Assembly (NCBI GenBank): GCA_036897485.1
Contig: JAYMTF010001209.1
Coordinates: 1-25,374, forward strand
Direction of reading: 5' to 3'
Source of the DNA: Pelargonium nanum
Lineage: Eukaryota > Streptophyta > Magnoliopsida > Geraniales > Geraniaceae
DNA: 25,374 nucleotides
A model generated the notes under the pieces. That model saw only the letters and a list, made by a program, of their open reading frames with translations. It was not told where the DNA came from and ran no database searches. Positions within the stretch are counted from its first letter, which is position 1, and each line of letters opens with the position of its first letter. Position numbers and translations under genes: made by a program. Below, piece by piece: positions 1-12,195 of this stretch.

Positions 1-1872
1 TTAAGTAAAATATTGGCAGCCCACGAGTCCAACTTGAGCAATTGTTTGGTGAATCATTCAATGGTTTTGTATAGATGTGTATAAATAATGTTTTACACTA
101 TATATTTAATGTTGGTTTTTATGTTTGTCTAATCATTACTACTATAATTTAATGGAGTTTATGAAATACAATTATTATTTTGAATACGTGAAAGTGAAAT
201 AAATGTGCTAATTAAGGAGTTGATAAATGTACCACTTAAAATGTACTTATTAGTTATGTGCCAACTATTTTAATTATAATATGTTGGTCCAAGTGTTAAT
301 ATTACAATTAATTTACTTTTAGAACACTTAATAATTTAAATAAAATTTAATATGTTTATCTTGCACAATTAAAAGTAGATGAGTGCACTGTAAGGACTGA
401 AATTGAACGAGTGGATTCATGTAGAATCCTACAATCTATCCCTTTGTATAATGGTTTGGTTCGATCTAATTTGTTTGAACGAAATTAATTTTTATTTTAT
501 ATTTTTTTAAAAATAATAACGTCTTTAATGTTAAAGTCCTTTTTTCTACTTTTATCATCCAATTATACATTTTCTATTTTATTTCCCAAAAATTCCTATT
601 AAAGTTTTAATTTTTAATTCTTTGGCTGAATTTATCCAATCTCGACCTGGTCTAAATTCTTTTTATTTAAGCATGGGTGTTGATCTTTTGATTTATCCAA
701 TCTAGCCCTGGTCTAGGTTCTTTTTATTCACATTTTCTAATTGATTTTGAAATGTGTACGTAATTGATCTTTGTAGAAAGACATGGGTGTAATTTTGTTT
801 AAGCATCTATGTTTTGTTTGTACGTTGTTTCTAGTTTTGCAAGTGTTCAAACAAATTCTTTAAGTTAAAAACAAGACATCTCTCCATTTCTTATGTTGAA
901 ACATTTAGTTCCATTAAATCTAATACAACCACATTAATTTAGCAACATTTCATTTCAATAGAAGAACTTGATTAATCTATAGTTTTTAAATATAATATGA
1001 ATACAATAAATAAAATGCATAAGTAAAAAGGACTTGTGCTTGTGTTTATTTAAAGTGTAAGCATGCATAAACCAATACTCACGCATAAATAGAAGAGAAT
1101 TTGGAAAAATGTTGCACGTTTACGTCACCAAAGTAATAACTAAATTAACTAAATTATACTTAACTTTTGTGATAAACAAAAACTTTTATTTTGAAACATT
1201 TAAAGTAATTTTGTCTTAATGTAGTGTGCACTTTCATGTGAGAGAATGAGAGTATACATAACAAGACAAAGGAAAAGAATTGGTGTTAATTTTCAATTTC
1301 TTAATTATAAGTATGAAAGTTAAACAATGACTCTTACAATTATGCTTGCTATTTCCCATATATAGATATTGATGTGAACATAATTTCTCGTCAAATAGGG
1401 CTTTTAATTTTATCAAGCATACGAAGAGAGTTTGCGTGCATATCAAAACAATAAAAGATAAATTATGTAGGACATGCTTTTTTGACATATTCAATCATAC
1501 ACATTATAAGTTGTTTCCGCTCATCCTAAAGTTTGTTTGACCTCATATCAAAAGAATGCATCAATTGATTTGCTCATTGAATTACTTGTAGTCGTATTTG
1601 TCAATTGCACTTGTTATTTATCAAAATGGTCGACAATAAGAACAACTTATGGGATAAAAATAGAATCATACGCGATAAATTATTAAGCATTGTAATAACT
1701 CTTTGGTAAAGACTTCTATCAACACAAGATACCAACATAAAAACCTAAATCCTCAACAATATCTACCAATTGCATCAACCAAGATTGGCCAAATTGCCAA
1801 AGTGAGGTTATTTTGACATAATGGTTGGTAAAATGCAATCATCAATGGCAACAAGTTAAACAATGAAACAAC
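1..1872. other. AT-rich intergenic DNA, no gene seen
   Basis: Very AT-rich sequence with stops in all frames. The longest open stretch (minus strand, 1234-1494, 86 codons) has no recognisable motif and looks like chance. The only internal structure seen is the short direct repeat at 630-728. Confidence 0.7.
630..728. repeat. Diverged 61-bp-offset direct repeat
   Basis: Two copies of about 38 bp (630-668 and 691-728) share the core ATTTATCCAATCT, then CCTGGTCTA, then TTCTTTTTATT, with a few substitutions. The phrase CATGGGTGT also recurs near 672 and 782. This looks like an old local duplication with no evident function. Confidence 0.6.
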
Positions 1873-2176
1873 TAACAAAACACATAAAACACTAAGGGAG
1901 GCGCAGTTGGTTATTCTAGCTGTGTGAGTGGGATGAGGTCTCAGGATCGATCCCCACTCAACACATCCTTGGCGGTGGTGGTGTAAGAGACCACTTTGGT
2001 GCAGTAAGGTGCCAAAAGCCCTAGGCTAGGGTTAAGATGCTTTGTCTCTTTCCTGAACACTATTGATTCCTTGTTGAAGATTATATATATATGTCTTGTA
2101 TAGGTTCCTTAGGCCGTTGCAAGATAGGATTTCGGCACCTTTATGTATAAAAAAAAATAAAATAACAAAACACATA
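1873..2176 (+). mobile_element. tRNA-derived SINE with 14-bp target-site duplications
   Basis: The body (1887-2162, 276 bp) is flanked by the perfect direct repeat TAACAAAACACATA at 1873-1886 and 2163-2176. Near the 5' end lie an A-box-like stretch (GGCGCAGTTGG, about 1900) and, some 35 bp later, a B-box match (GATCGATCC), as in the internal RNA polymerase III promoter of tRNA-derived SINEs. The 3' end is A-rich (TATAAAAAAAAATAAAA). Size, promoter order, tail and duplications all fit a SINE mobilised in trans by a LINE. The exact flanking repeats suggest a fairly recent insertion. The family name cannot be given without a library search. Confidence 0.9.
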
Positions 2177-2182
2177 TCATGA

Positions 2183-2580
2183 AGCTAAGTGGGCCAAATA
2201 GACCCAATTACCATGGTGAATGTGATTTGTTTTGTGACCCACAAAACATGTGGAGCCTCAACATAAAAGCTCATACACAACACCCACGAATTGGGCCTCA
2301 TATTTGGGCTTGGTCTTTCAACTCAAAGGCCCATCATCTTTTTGAAAAGTCAAAAGTAAAAAATAAAATAAAAAAGCATTGAAGCATCAAAAGTCTACTT
2401 CTACCGCTGCACACAGAAACCAAACCACAGTACAGTCTCTGATTGACGACCGATTTCAGAAACAACCCCACGTGAAAAAGGCAACCCCGCGGGGCCCACA
2501 ACCCGTGACGTGTCGCGACCGCCGCGCACGGCAGCGCGTGTAACGAACCACCCCCTCGCACGTGCGAGGGAAGATAGGGA
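2183..2580 (+). promoter_or_regulatory. Promoter region of the PHD/SANT gene: site II motifs, G-boxes, GC-rich block
   Basis: Site II-type motifs (GGGCC/TGGGCC/TGGGCT and the reverse GGCCCA) occur near 2190, 2294, 2308 and 2328. A GC-rich block follows (2460-2570), unusual against the AT-rich surroundings. It contains CACGTG at 2469-2474, the palindrome CCCCGCGGGG at 2485-2494, GACGTG near 2507, and an 18-bp perfect palindrome (2553-2570) centred on a second CACGTG (2559-2564). Site II elements bind TCP-type factors in plant housekeeping promoters, and CACGTG is the core for bZIP/bHLH factors. The assignment to this gene rests on its position directly upstream of the leader. Confidence 0.6.
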
Positions 2581-2689
2581 AGAGAGAGATAGGGAATGGG
2601 TGTGGGGCCCAGTGGGAGTGAATGTATTGTCCGGTCAGGGAGAGGAAGGACAGTGACGTAGCGGAAATAAACATTTTCATCAGTCTCTT

Positions 2690-3002
2690 TCTCTCTCTAG
2701 AAAATTAAATAATAAATAAATAAAAAGAAATAAATGTAGAGAGAGAGAGAGAGAGTCCATAACAGAACAAAAAGTAAAAGAATCGTCGACCGAGGAGTGA
2801 GACAGGACGAGACAAGCCGAGAGCCTCTACTGAAGAAGAAGAAGAAGAAGAAGAAAGGGCTGGTCGATTCTCGCCGGAGACGAAGGCGGTAGAGAGAGAG
2901 AGAGAGAGAGGGAGCTGCGTCGTCGTTTCGCTGCTCGGAATTTTCCTTTCCATTGTGCTGTTTCGATCATCGTCATTTCGTTTGCCATGAGCTCCGATTA
3001 AG
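2690..3002 (+). other. 5' leader exon of the PHD/SANT gene, GA-rich, with a 4-codon uORF
   Basis: Purine-rich leader with (GA)n at 2739-2755 and 2891-2910 and (GAA)n near 2832-2856. It ends at a clear donor (AAG|GTGAAT, intron from 3003). An upstream ATG at 2987 encodes Met-Ser-Ser-Asp and then stops at 2999-3001, just before the donor. The transcription start is not resolved. An AT-rich, TATA-like stretch lies at about 2700-2730. Confidence 0.55.
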
Positions 3003-4857
3003 GTGAATTTATCTTGGAAGAATTGTCGTTTTTTTGTTTCGTTTGCTATGCTTCAAATGTTCGATGCTGTATTTTTTGTGATTTTTTTGGTTGTTTGCCT
3101 GATTTTTGTGGAGGTCCTGAGCTATGATTCGAATTGGATTTTTGTGTGTGTGTGTGTGTCTGGAAATGAGAAAATGAGGGAAGATGAAAGAGAGAACACA
3201 ATGTTAGTGAAATGAGTTGTTTATTTGTGTGATTGTGGTGTGGAGGGAGGCGTTGTGTTTGATTGGTGTGGAAATGGTGGAATATGTGGAATCTGTTAGC
3301 TGATTGCTGTTCTGTCTAGTGGATGTGTTTAAATTTGTTGTGTAATTGTGCTTGTGTTAGATACTGGTTGCTGTAAGAGAGTGGATTTACTGCTAGCTGA
3401 TTGTGGGAAGAGAATTTAGCTGCCGTGTTTGTAAGAGTGTTGTGCTTGGTGATTAGAACTGAGAATTTGAGGTCAGTAATGGGGTTATTGATAAGAAAAG
3501 TAATTTGGAATGCCACACTTCTTCTTTCTCATTTCTGTTTCAAACCAGATTGGTACTGCTTTATAATGTTTCTTTTCACGGCAAAGTTTACGAGTTAGTT
3601 GCAGATGTATAAAAAATTAGGTGTCGGTTGAGAGACAAATACTAAGTGAGATACAATGTGGCTTACAATTTTCTTGTTGTGGCAAAGTTGATGAGTTAGT
3701 TGCAGGTGTCTCAGAAATTAGGTTTCTGTAAAGAGAGGTGGGATAAAAATATGAGAAGAGTGTGGTGATGAGATTGCCTACAGAATTCATCCCTACCGGC
3801 TACCTGCTGTCTTTTCTTATAAGAGGATGTTTGTCTCCAGTGTGAGGCAATAACATACTTGATATTGTTGGTGCAATGGTAAATGATTAATGATACACAG
3901 CATGAATTCATGTATATGGGGTGACTGATGTCTGATTGTGTTTTTCCTCTATTTCCTAAGCAGGAATGTCCTAGTATAAACCATTTCCATTCACCAAAAG
4001 GTACTTGAATTAACTCCAGGTTTGGTATTTAAATAGTCTGTATTCTAATGCTAGGTGTTGCGTACTAGTTTTTTTGTTTGTTTGTGTGTTTGTGGGATCC
4101 ATATATGTATCTTTTGCTATATCAACTTCTACTGTGTCACAAACATGTCATGTACTATATACCCAAGTGTATGTTTGTTCTTGTTTCTATTACTCTTAGT
4201 CTTAGACCCTATTGTTGGGCACTTTATTGACATACTTCATGTAATGGTACTCTTCGTACTTTCAAGTGTCTGTAAGATTGAAGTGAAGGGCTCTATATCT
4301 TTTTGAAATAGAAGATTGTGTTGAAAGGATTTTTAAGTTATTACTTTCTTGTACATTAGATATTTTCTTTGGGGGCTGCTTTTGATAGAGGTTCAAGTGC
4401 CAGAAGTTTAGGTAAGACACACTAGTTTCTAGATACTAGTTAGACATTGAACTGCCACTTTAGATTAAAATAAATTTTCACAAAATAGTCTTGCTCTGTT
4501 CAAGCAGATCCTTTCAGTGATTTGTTTTGACAAATCTCCATTCTCTGTTTGCTACCTGCCCGAAGAAAGACATAGTGAAATAAATATCTGTCCTCTCCTG
4601 ATCTGATAAATATCCATGAGTGCAATTATGTCCATTTCCTGTCTTTCTGTGGCTGTTGCTCTTTCAATCAGTTTTGTAAGATTCCATCTGGAGCTGTGCT
4701 TTTATATGTGTGGTATTTGTTTGTTGATTCAAGATCAATAGAATCAAATATGTCTTGTCAAGTAATGCTATGAGTTTGTATTTTTTTAATTCTGATCCTT
4801 ACGGACTGCTTTTTTATTTGCAATATGTTGTAACTATAATGATGTGTTTGAATGCAG
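3003..4857 (+). other. Leader intron of the PHD/SANT gene
   Basis: Begins GTGAAT and ends TGCAG before 4858. It is T-rich like other plant introns and carries no supportable ORF or repeat. Long first introns in plant 5' leaders often raise expression; that role here is inference. Confidence 0.6.
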
Positions 4858-4879
4858 TGGCTCAGTCAGTGCCTTGCAC

Positions 4880-4915
4880 ATGAGAAAATTGAATGCTTTA
4901 TTTAGCTTCTGCTAG
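4880..4915 (+). promoter_or_regulatory. 11-codon uORF in the second leader exon
   Basis: ATG at 4880 encodes MRKLNALFSFC and stops at 4913-4915, 48 bases before the main ATG at 4964. It is in the exon that starts at 4858, so it should be in the mature mRNA and may reduce initiation at the main start or allow reinitiation. Confidence 0.5.
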
Positions 4916-4963
4916 AAGGTTGTAATCTTTGCATTACAGCAAGAGTTCTTCTTGAAAGCCTAA

Positions 4964-7900
4964 ATGTTCGGGAGTAAAGTGTTTTTGACATATAAGCGAA
5001 AGCGGCCATCAGTATCTGGTCTTGTCCCCAGAGATGGGAGCCATAATTCACCTTCTGAGCCATCAAATGATGAGTCAAGTAATAAGCACACAACTGAAAG
5101 TCTTCTGGTGAGATCATATGAACTTTAGACTGTTTTGCCTTGTCTTTATTAATTTATTTATGATGAATTAAATTTCGTTTCTTGAACACTATTTCATTAT
5201 GACATGTCTTCATATGTGCTGGCATAAGATTGTCTATTCATTGATAAATATATAGAATTGTTTTTTTTAGAAAGTAAGATGTGTTGGATGAATAATCCAG
5301 AAGTCTAAAAACACTGAAACAAAATTACTGTAGCCAAAACAAACATGGGCTATAACAATAAAACAGCTCATAATAATAGATAAAAAATGCAATAGTGATT
5401 AGTTTATTCCTTCCATAGATGCCTCGTTGACTATGAATGTCGGGCACAAAATCATTGATGCATTGATAAAGATGTGAATAAATTGGGTTATGACTCGCAT
5501 AAATGAAAAGTGGTAGTGGTAGGTATAAAGAGGAGCATTACAGTTTCATGATGGCTTCTAAAATCAGAGGCTTGCGCCCTCCTAAATGTAGTTGTACTTG
5601 TTTCAATTCCATATCTTAGATCCCCTTTTCCATTTTTGTTTGTCCCGTAACGTACTCCCATAATCATAAGGTCATAGCATTAGCTCAACAAATTTCCGAC
5701 ATGACCCTTAGCTAAAAATTCATTTAAGTGGAAGCATAAAGCTGGGGGTATTTGAAAAAATGACTGATGAAGTTGAGGTCTCAGTGCATTAGTTCTTTTA
5801 CTAAACGCTGCATTTCAAAGTAAGAAACTTGTTTTGGTATAAGGGAGAGTAACAAATTAAATTTTATTTGAACAACTACATTATAAGCTAATGCTTCTTT
5901 GATCTGGTTTAATTCTCATGTAGCTGTTTGTTTGCATAGAGCAGTTGATCCACTAATAAATAGTACTCTGGAAGAAGCTCTCTTTCTGGAGATTAGGTTA
6001 GAGTCTTAGAGACAAGTTTGTTCATTTTCCTTTCCATTTTTAACCATTTTTTCATTAGACAAGTAAGGTAATGTTGATTCATTAATGCGAAAATAGGAAG
6101 AGTCAAGTTTACAGAATGTTGGGAGGGGAACTAAATGTTGGAGCAAAACTAGAAAAACCGAAATTACAGTCAAATAGTAACCCAAATATCATATTTATTT
6201 GCCATATCCCTCATTCTTCAATTATCATGCAGATATATCCTGGCTGTATTGTTTGTGGTATCAGGATCAACCTGCTGCACTGTGATGACTGCCGTCGACC
6301 ATATCATCTTCAATGCCTTGATCCCTCTCAAAAGGTATGTCAAATATTTACAAAAAACAAGATGTAGTCCTTTTTGACAATAATAGTAAGCAAGTTAATT
6401 GTGCTCCTCCTCTTTTCCCAGGAAATACACATTGGGGGACGGCTATGCTGTGACTGTATTAAGAAAGAACTTTCAACATCTCATCCAGTCCATGAATCGA
6501 ACCAAGTCAAGGAAAAGAAAGAGATAGATGCATCTGATGCAAGGCAAATAAAAGTGCATCCTCATGAATCCATTCCGGTAAAGGACCATGGTGAGGGTAC
6601 CTCTGGGAAGGATACAGGTGGGCTCTCTTATTATTTGAGTCACAATCAGATAGGTTCCTGTTCCATTGTGAATTCTGGGCTTGCATGTGATGATGGATGC
6701 TCTAGAGGGAAATTAGAATCTCAGCCCATGGAGACAGACTCTGAAAGGAGTTTGAATAAAAAGTGCAACTCTATATATAATAATGGCCCATCTGTGTTGA
6801 AAACATCAAATGTGGAAGATATTGGTTCACATTCTAAAGATAAGTCTTCTGCCTTGTATGCTGATTCACTTTTGCAAGCCAAGTTCACCACTCCAATGCG
6901 TACTTTCAGTCGAAGAACCAAAAGAAAAAAGGATACAGATGGGCCTAATGCACAAAGCGATTTGGTGACTATGGAGAAGAATTCGCTCTTTAGCAAATCG
7001 TGTAGCTCCGCATGTGCTAATACTTGTTCATGTGCAGTAACATCTGATAAAGGTTGCTCACTTGATCATGCAATAAACTTGAAACAGTCACGTGAGGATT
7101 CAGATAAGAGGCCTCTGATGTGCCAAAACCAAGATGAGGTATACACTATTTTTTCTTCAGGGAAAATACCTAGGATATCTACTGGTATCATTAGCAGTTT
7201 CATTTATTTATTCATAGAAGCTTCCGTGGTTTGATAAGTCAGTTTCCGGTAATAAATCCAAAAAATGTTCTAATTCTTGAAAAGGTAACAAAATGTTGTT
7301 TCATTGACGACTTGACGCCCTCAATGAGTGATGGGGACTGATATATTGGTTGATTGCATCATATTAGGTTTCGTTCCGTGCAAAGCCCCCTTGTGGTGTC
7401 TACCTTATTTGTGTTGGTCCACATGTTTGTCCTTCACAATTCACATGACAGGTAGGGCTGTAGTCCCACACTGGTTGATGTGGTTCCCTGCTAGTTAATA
7501 AGTAACATGGGCCTATCAGTTTGTCGACAATTGGTCGAGTTGTACCCAAGATGCTTTGGTTCAGGACCCTTGTAAATTGGTGCTGTCTTCTTTGTTTAAC
7601 CTGTGGTGTTGGGAATCCCCTCAATCTTCATATACTGATTGGATCCCTTCGCCTAATAGCTGAGGCTTTGGAGTTCGAAATTTTATACAACCCCCACACA
7701 ATAGTGACTTCTTTTTAGTGTTACAGTATCTATGTTGATGTGTTTAATTTTCTGCATATTTTTCTTTTGTGGAATGGGTATCATTTTTAGGTTCTCTCTC
7801 TCTCTCTCTGCACATACTTGGTAGGAAACATAACTCCAATAAATGAAGCAAAAGAGCCACAGCAAGTCTACAACAAATAGGATTGTATCGTATTAGAAGT

Positions 7901-10591
7901 CCATTTGTGCAGGATGTATTACTTGTCTGTGTATATGCAATTATATACTTCACCTGTTGACCATGTGAATGTGTGGGCGTATCTTCTTCTTTTTAAGTAA
8001 GGGTATCCATAATATACCACACAGATAAACTTTGCTGCCAAATAATAAATTGTGTTTGTAGCAAAAAGAGAATAAGAAAATGATATTGCTCTGATATATT
8101 TGAAGATAACAATGTGATGATAGAATGGTCCTGCATGTTGCAAGTGCTTAAGCTTAATGTTTTTCCTGCAATAAATCTGTCTATAAAAATGGCTGAAACT
8201 CAATTTATCGATTTTCGACAGATAAAGGATGCTGATTCGACGTTTTCTAATACGGGAGTTTCCCTGAAATCTAAGGGGTATGGCAACATTATCTCTAAGA
8301 CTAATTGCTCAGACTGTAATTTTTTCATTCTGTTTTTTTTCCTCCTAACTTTAGGCATGAGGGGAAACTACCATGTGCCAGGGACGACAAACCTAAGGAT
8401 AGCGCACGCACTGTTGATCAAGAGCCTGTTCAAAGTTCTGACATTTGCATGGAAACACAAGACCATCCTACCAATTGCTTAGGAGCCTCTATAAGTAATA
8501 CAGTTAGAGAATCATCTTCTGAAGCCATAACTACAGATAAAGAAGCAGAGAGCACTAAACTTCAGGCTGGGAGAGGAGAGGAACATCCAGTTTTGTTAGG
8601 CGATAATGTGAAAGAAATAGTAATGCTTGACCCAACAATGGAAGAAAAACTCGGTCCTTACCTGCCTACTACACCTCCTGGTATGATTTGCTTTCTTAGC
8701 TTTTAAGCATTACAAGTATAGGAGCTTGAACAAGTAGATTCAATTCCAATTCATTGGTTGACATTTTGTACAACAATCATGAAACTTATATTTCTTCCTA
8801 AATTAATTAAAAGGAACTCTAATAACAGATTCAAGTGTCATTATGGACTCCAATCTTGAATTGGTACCGGATTCTCTGAAGAAACCCATTCATGCCGAGT
8901 CAGAAACTCTTCGGGGCTCATTGGACTCTACAAGCAGAAGCCATGTTCCTGTTTCACATGAAGTTTCTCCTTCAGAAATGTTGGAAGCCGTAAATGAAAG
9001 AGTTGGGGAATCTCCGTCATTAATAAACCACACACAGACATTCAGAGGTTCCTGTAGTTTTGGGACAGGTGGTCCCAACTGTGAAGAAAATATTAACGCT
9101 TCTCCATTGTTCACAAGCACTGCGTCAAAAAGCAATTGTTTGCAGGTAGGTAGTATAACACTCCATATTTCATATAAGTCACTTTTATTTACTGTCGCTT
9201 TCTTGTACTATATTGGTGTTCCTTTGTGTTGTTTAAGTATGCTCATCTTTCTACACGGTACTATTTTGGATGTTTCAGTTACCTAGCTATAATATTAAAT
9301 GTATTACATTTATTGATTTCAGCTATTTTCCGAAGAAAAAACTAGTGACGCTTCCCGTTTACCTACTGCGCAGTCAGAGGCAAATGTTTGCTTGGTTTCT
9401 GAAGAAAGGCGAGTTCCTCGCTCAGGAAATAGAAATGATCAGTCAAACCAATCTTTTTTAAGGTCTCCCTGTTTTCTAGGTTTGTCTCTTCCAAATGAGC
9501 ATAAAATTGGAGGATATGCTGTAAATGACTCTTCTGTCACATTACCACTACTAGACTGCAGCGGTGAAGCCAGAGAAATTATCCGTGACACAGTGCCCCA
9601 ATCTTTGACAAACCAGAGACCGGCTGTTGCAAGACACAAGTTGATGCTTGACAGCATCGTTAGTCGAGCAAGAGCTTTGAATGGAAGAGGTGGTTTTCAA
9701 GAGAAACTCAAGCCATACACTACCTTGTGGTCTGAAGAGGAGTTAGATTATCTATGGATAGGCGTGAGGAGACATGGAAGGGACAACTGGGATGTCATGT
9801 TAAGGGATCCGAGATTGCACTTCTCGTCATGGAGGGTAGCAAGGGATTTGGCTGAGCGTTGGGAGATCGAACAATCCAAACTCTTGAACGGTGCATATGT
9901 TTCACACTTGCATCATTTGAAACCTCAAGGTGTTTCTTTGGATCATAATGACTACTTCTTGCATCCAAGAACGGCAATCTTGAGAGACAACATAATGGAT
10001 GATACCCAACTCTCACTTGGTGATGTATATGCTCATGGAGAGGGTGGCCCATCAAATAAGCAACTCGTCTACTTGAACAATATTCAAGACACTGGTACTG
10101 AACAGTTCCAGAGATCATTTACTTATTCCCGAAGGCCTATATTCTCAAATTGTCAAGGAGAAGCATATGATAATAGAGATGCATTGAATTATGTTGAAAG
10201 CAAGGGAATGCTGAGAGGTGATTCATTCTTCAGCAATGGTCCTCCGCACAGTTACAGAGGAAACGGTAATTTGCCTCACTGGCTCAGAGAAGCGGTTTTC
10301 ACTCCTCCAAGGCCAGCAACTGATTTTCCAGTTGTTTCACGTGTTCCTCATTCAGGGACATCCCGTCCACGCTCAGGACCCCATAGCAGGTTTGGTGGTT
10401 TGTGGGCATACGATCAACAACCGTCTACTAGTGCTCATTGCTTCAACTTCCCGGCGAGTTCAATACACGGGACAGCTGAACGAGGTAGGGCTTCTTCAAA
10501 TCATGTCAGTAAGCCCAATGACTTGATCATTATTAACAGTGATGCCTCTTCTGAAGAAACTATATCTGATGATCATAGTGCTAGGCCTTAG
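4964..10591 (+). CDS. PHD-finger and SANT/Myb-like nuclear protein with CHR4-type tail (7 coding exons, 976 aa)
   Basis: Inferred exons: 4964-5107, 6233-6334, 6422-7138, 8222-8277, 8355-8680, 8829-9145 and 9323-10591. All have GT..AG introns and the phases join to 977 codons. The start is fixed by an in-frame TAA directly before the ATG. Residues 6-14 are basic (VFLTYKRKR), a likely nuclear signal. Residues 53-94 form a C4HC3 PHD finger (C53, C56, C65, C68, H73, C76, C91, C94) split across exons 2 and 3; such fingers read histone H3 tails. The middle is Ser-rich and low in complexity. Around residues 685-741 lies a SANT/Myb-like domain with WSEEELDYLWIGVRRHGR and NWDVMLRDPRL, closely resembling the C-terminal region of plant CHR4/PICKLE-related CHD remodellers. 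No chromodomain or SNF2 helicase is present. The role is probably chromatin reading or scaffolding. The domain calls are firm; the function is inferred. The least certain exon is 8222-8277 (its donor was chosen by phase). Confidence 0.85.
7139..8221 (+). other. Intron of the PHD/SANT gene with a possible degraded transposable element
   Basis: Donor GAG|GTATAC after 7138 and acceptor CGACAG before 8222. The part at about 7416-7626 is less AT-rich than the flanks, starts TGTTGGTCCACATG and includes GTAGTCCCACACTGGTTG, a phrase that resembles plant dispersed repeats. No terminal repeats or target duplication were recognised, so the class is left open. A CT run (about 7794-7808) follows. Confidence 0.35.
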
Positions 10592-11529
10592 GATATATAT
10601 ATCAGGAGCATTTTGCGAGTGGCATGAATGTTTTTGGAAGTTATAGAAGGATGGTATATCTGCTGTACAGATTTGTAGATGCGAAAACATGTGATACTTC
10701 CAACTTTGGTCCTGCACCTTTGATGCAATGCTTACATTATGAAAAAAATGATGCATATATCGTAGTGTGATCTCGTGTGTGGTTTTCTACTTTGTTGGGT
10801 TTGATGATTATTCGTTTAATAATCGTGTTGGTGTGTGTTCGTATCAGTTTTGTCTCAAACAAGAGATAAAGTGAGTTGTTAATGTTGATAATGTTCTCTC
10901 CTTCACTCACCTTAAGTGTAATTGATTCTTGAGTTGTGAGTTAGAGAGGAGATGAGCAGAAAGAAATATGTTGAATCTACCAACTATTATTAGAGCAACT
11001 GACTTAAGGTGTTTGATACTTCAGTAGTTTCAGGTTCGAGCATCGGTTGATATGCTTGTTTATAAAAAAAAAATGTGGAGTCTAAACACACTTTCATACT
11101 CTTATCTTTACTATGCAACAATGTTTTAAAAACTCGAACTCACTTGTAACCATTCCTCAGATTTGCTAAATCCTTCTAGCTCCACTGCTACATCCTTCAC
11201 AGGTTAAGATCCTTCAACGCTTAAATTCGCTTTCTGGATACACTTGTCGCAGAATGATTTGATCAAGTTATAAATAAACTATTTGATATGTATTAATTGA
11301 TACTTCATTTTATATATACATATGTACTTTTGTATAATATTCAAAGCATATATAATTAATCAAATAACTAAACTCTAGGAGACGAAATATACAAAGATTA
11401 GTCCAAAACTCTTCTAGTATTGTTTTCTTAGTAAATAAATATTTGATTCGAGCTTACACAAATCTTTTTCAATAATATATTAATACTTGACATCGACCTC
11501 ACTCTAGTCATAAGTCTAAACCAGGCTTT
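10592..11529 (+). other. 3' flank of the PHD/SANT gene and intergenic DNA
   Basis: The 3' untranslated region probably runs through about 10750 (no canonical AATAAA was seen; A-rich stretch at 10740-10748). The rest is AT-rich with no coding signal apart from the tRNA-like stretch listed separately. Confidence 0.45.
10993..11072 (+). mobile_element. Short tRNA-like SINE fragment, possible
   Basis: An A-box-like start (AGAGCAACTGACTTAAGG), a B-box-like GGTTCGAGCATC about 35 bp later and a final run TATAAAAAAAAAATG give the order expected for a very short tRNA-derived retroposon. I found no flanking duplication, and the B box departs from consensus at its 3' end, so this is tentative. Confidence 0.35.
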
Positions 11530-11540
11530 AGTTACGTTTT

Positions 11541-11755
11541 GACTTGATTTGGGCCATAGTAAGTTTCACTCATGGGCCTCAATTTAATTTGGGCTTACAT
11601 GACAAACTAACTGGGCCCTATCTGTAGCATCGTATCTTCATCTTCTTGACTCGCAACTATAAATACTTCGCTACTGCGACTTTCACAACATGCATATCTA
11701 GGGTTTTTGCTGCGCAGCGACACCGCCTCCTCCTCGCCGACCTGCCGTCTCCAAG
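11541..11755 (+). promoter_or_regulatory. RPL39 promoter: site II cluster, TATA box, telo-box
   Basis: Four TGGGCC/TGGGCT motifs lie close together (about 11546, 11573, 11589, 11612). A TATA box (CTATAAATA) is at 11657-11665, and TAGGGTTT (telo-box, reverse of AAACCCTA) at about 11699-11707 sits at the start of the leader. Site II plus telo-box is the known promoter signature of plant ribosomal protein genes. Transcription probably begins near 11690-11700, giving a leader of about 60 nt. Confidence 0.8.

Positions 11756-12195
<440 letters not shown>

Noticed and set aside
1234-1494. 86-codon minus-strand ORF
   Set aside because: No recognisable domain, low-complexity composition typical of AT-rich noncoding DNA, and no promoter or splice context.
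2179-2382. 67-codon plus-strand ORF between the SINE and the GC-rich promoter block
   Set aside because: It overlaps the site II promoter motifs and its product has no family resemblance; better explained as promoter DNA.
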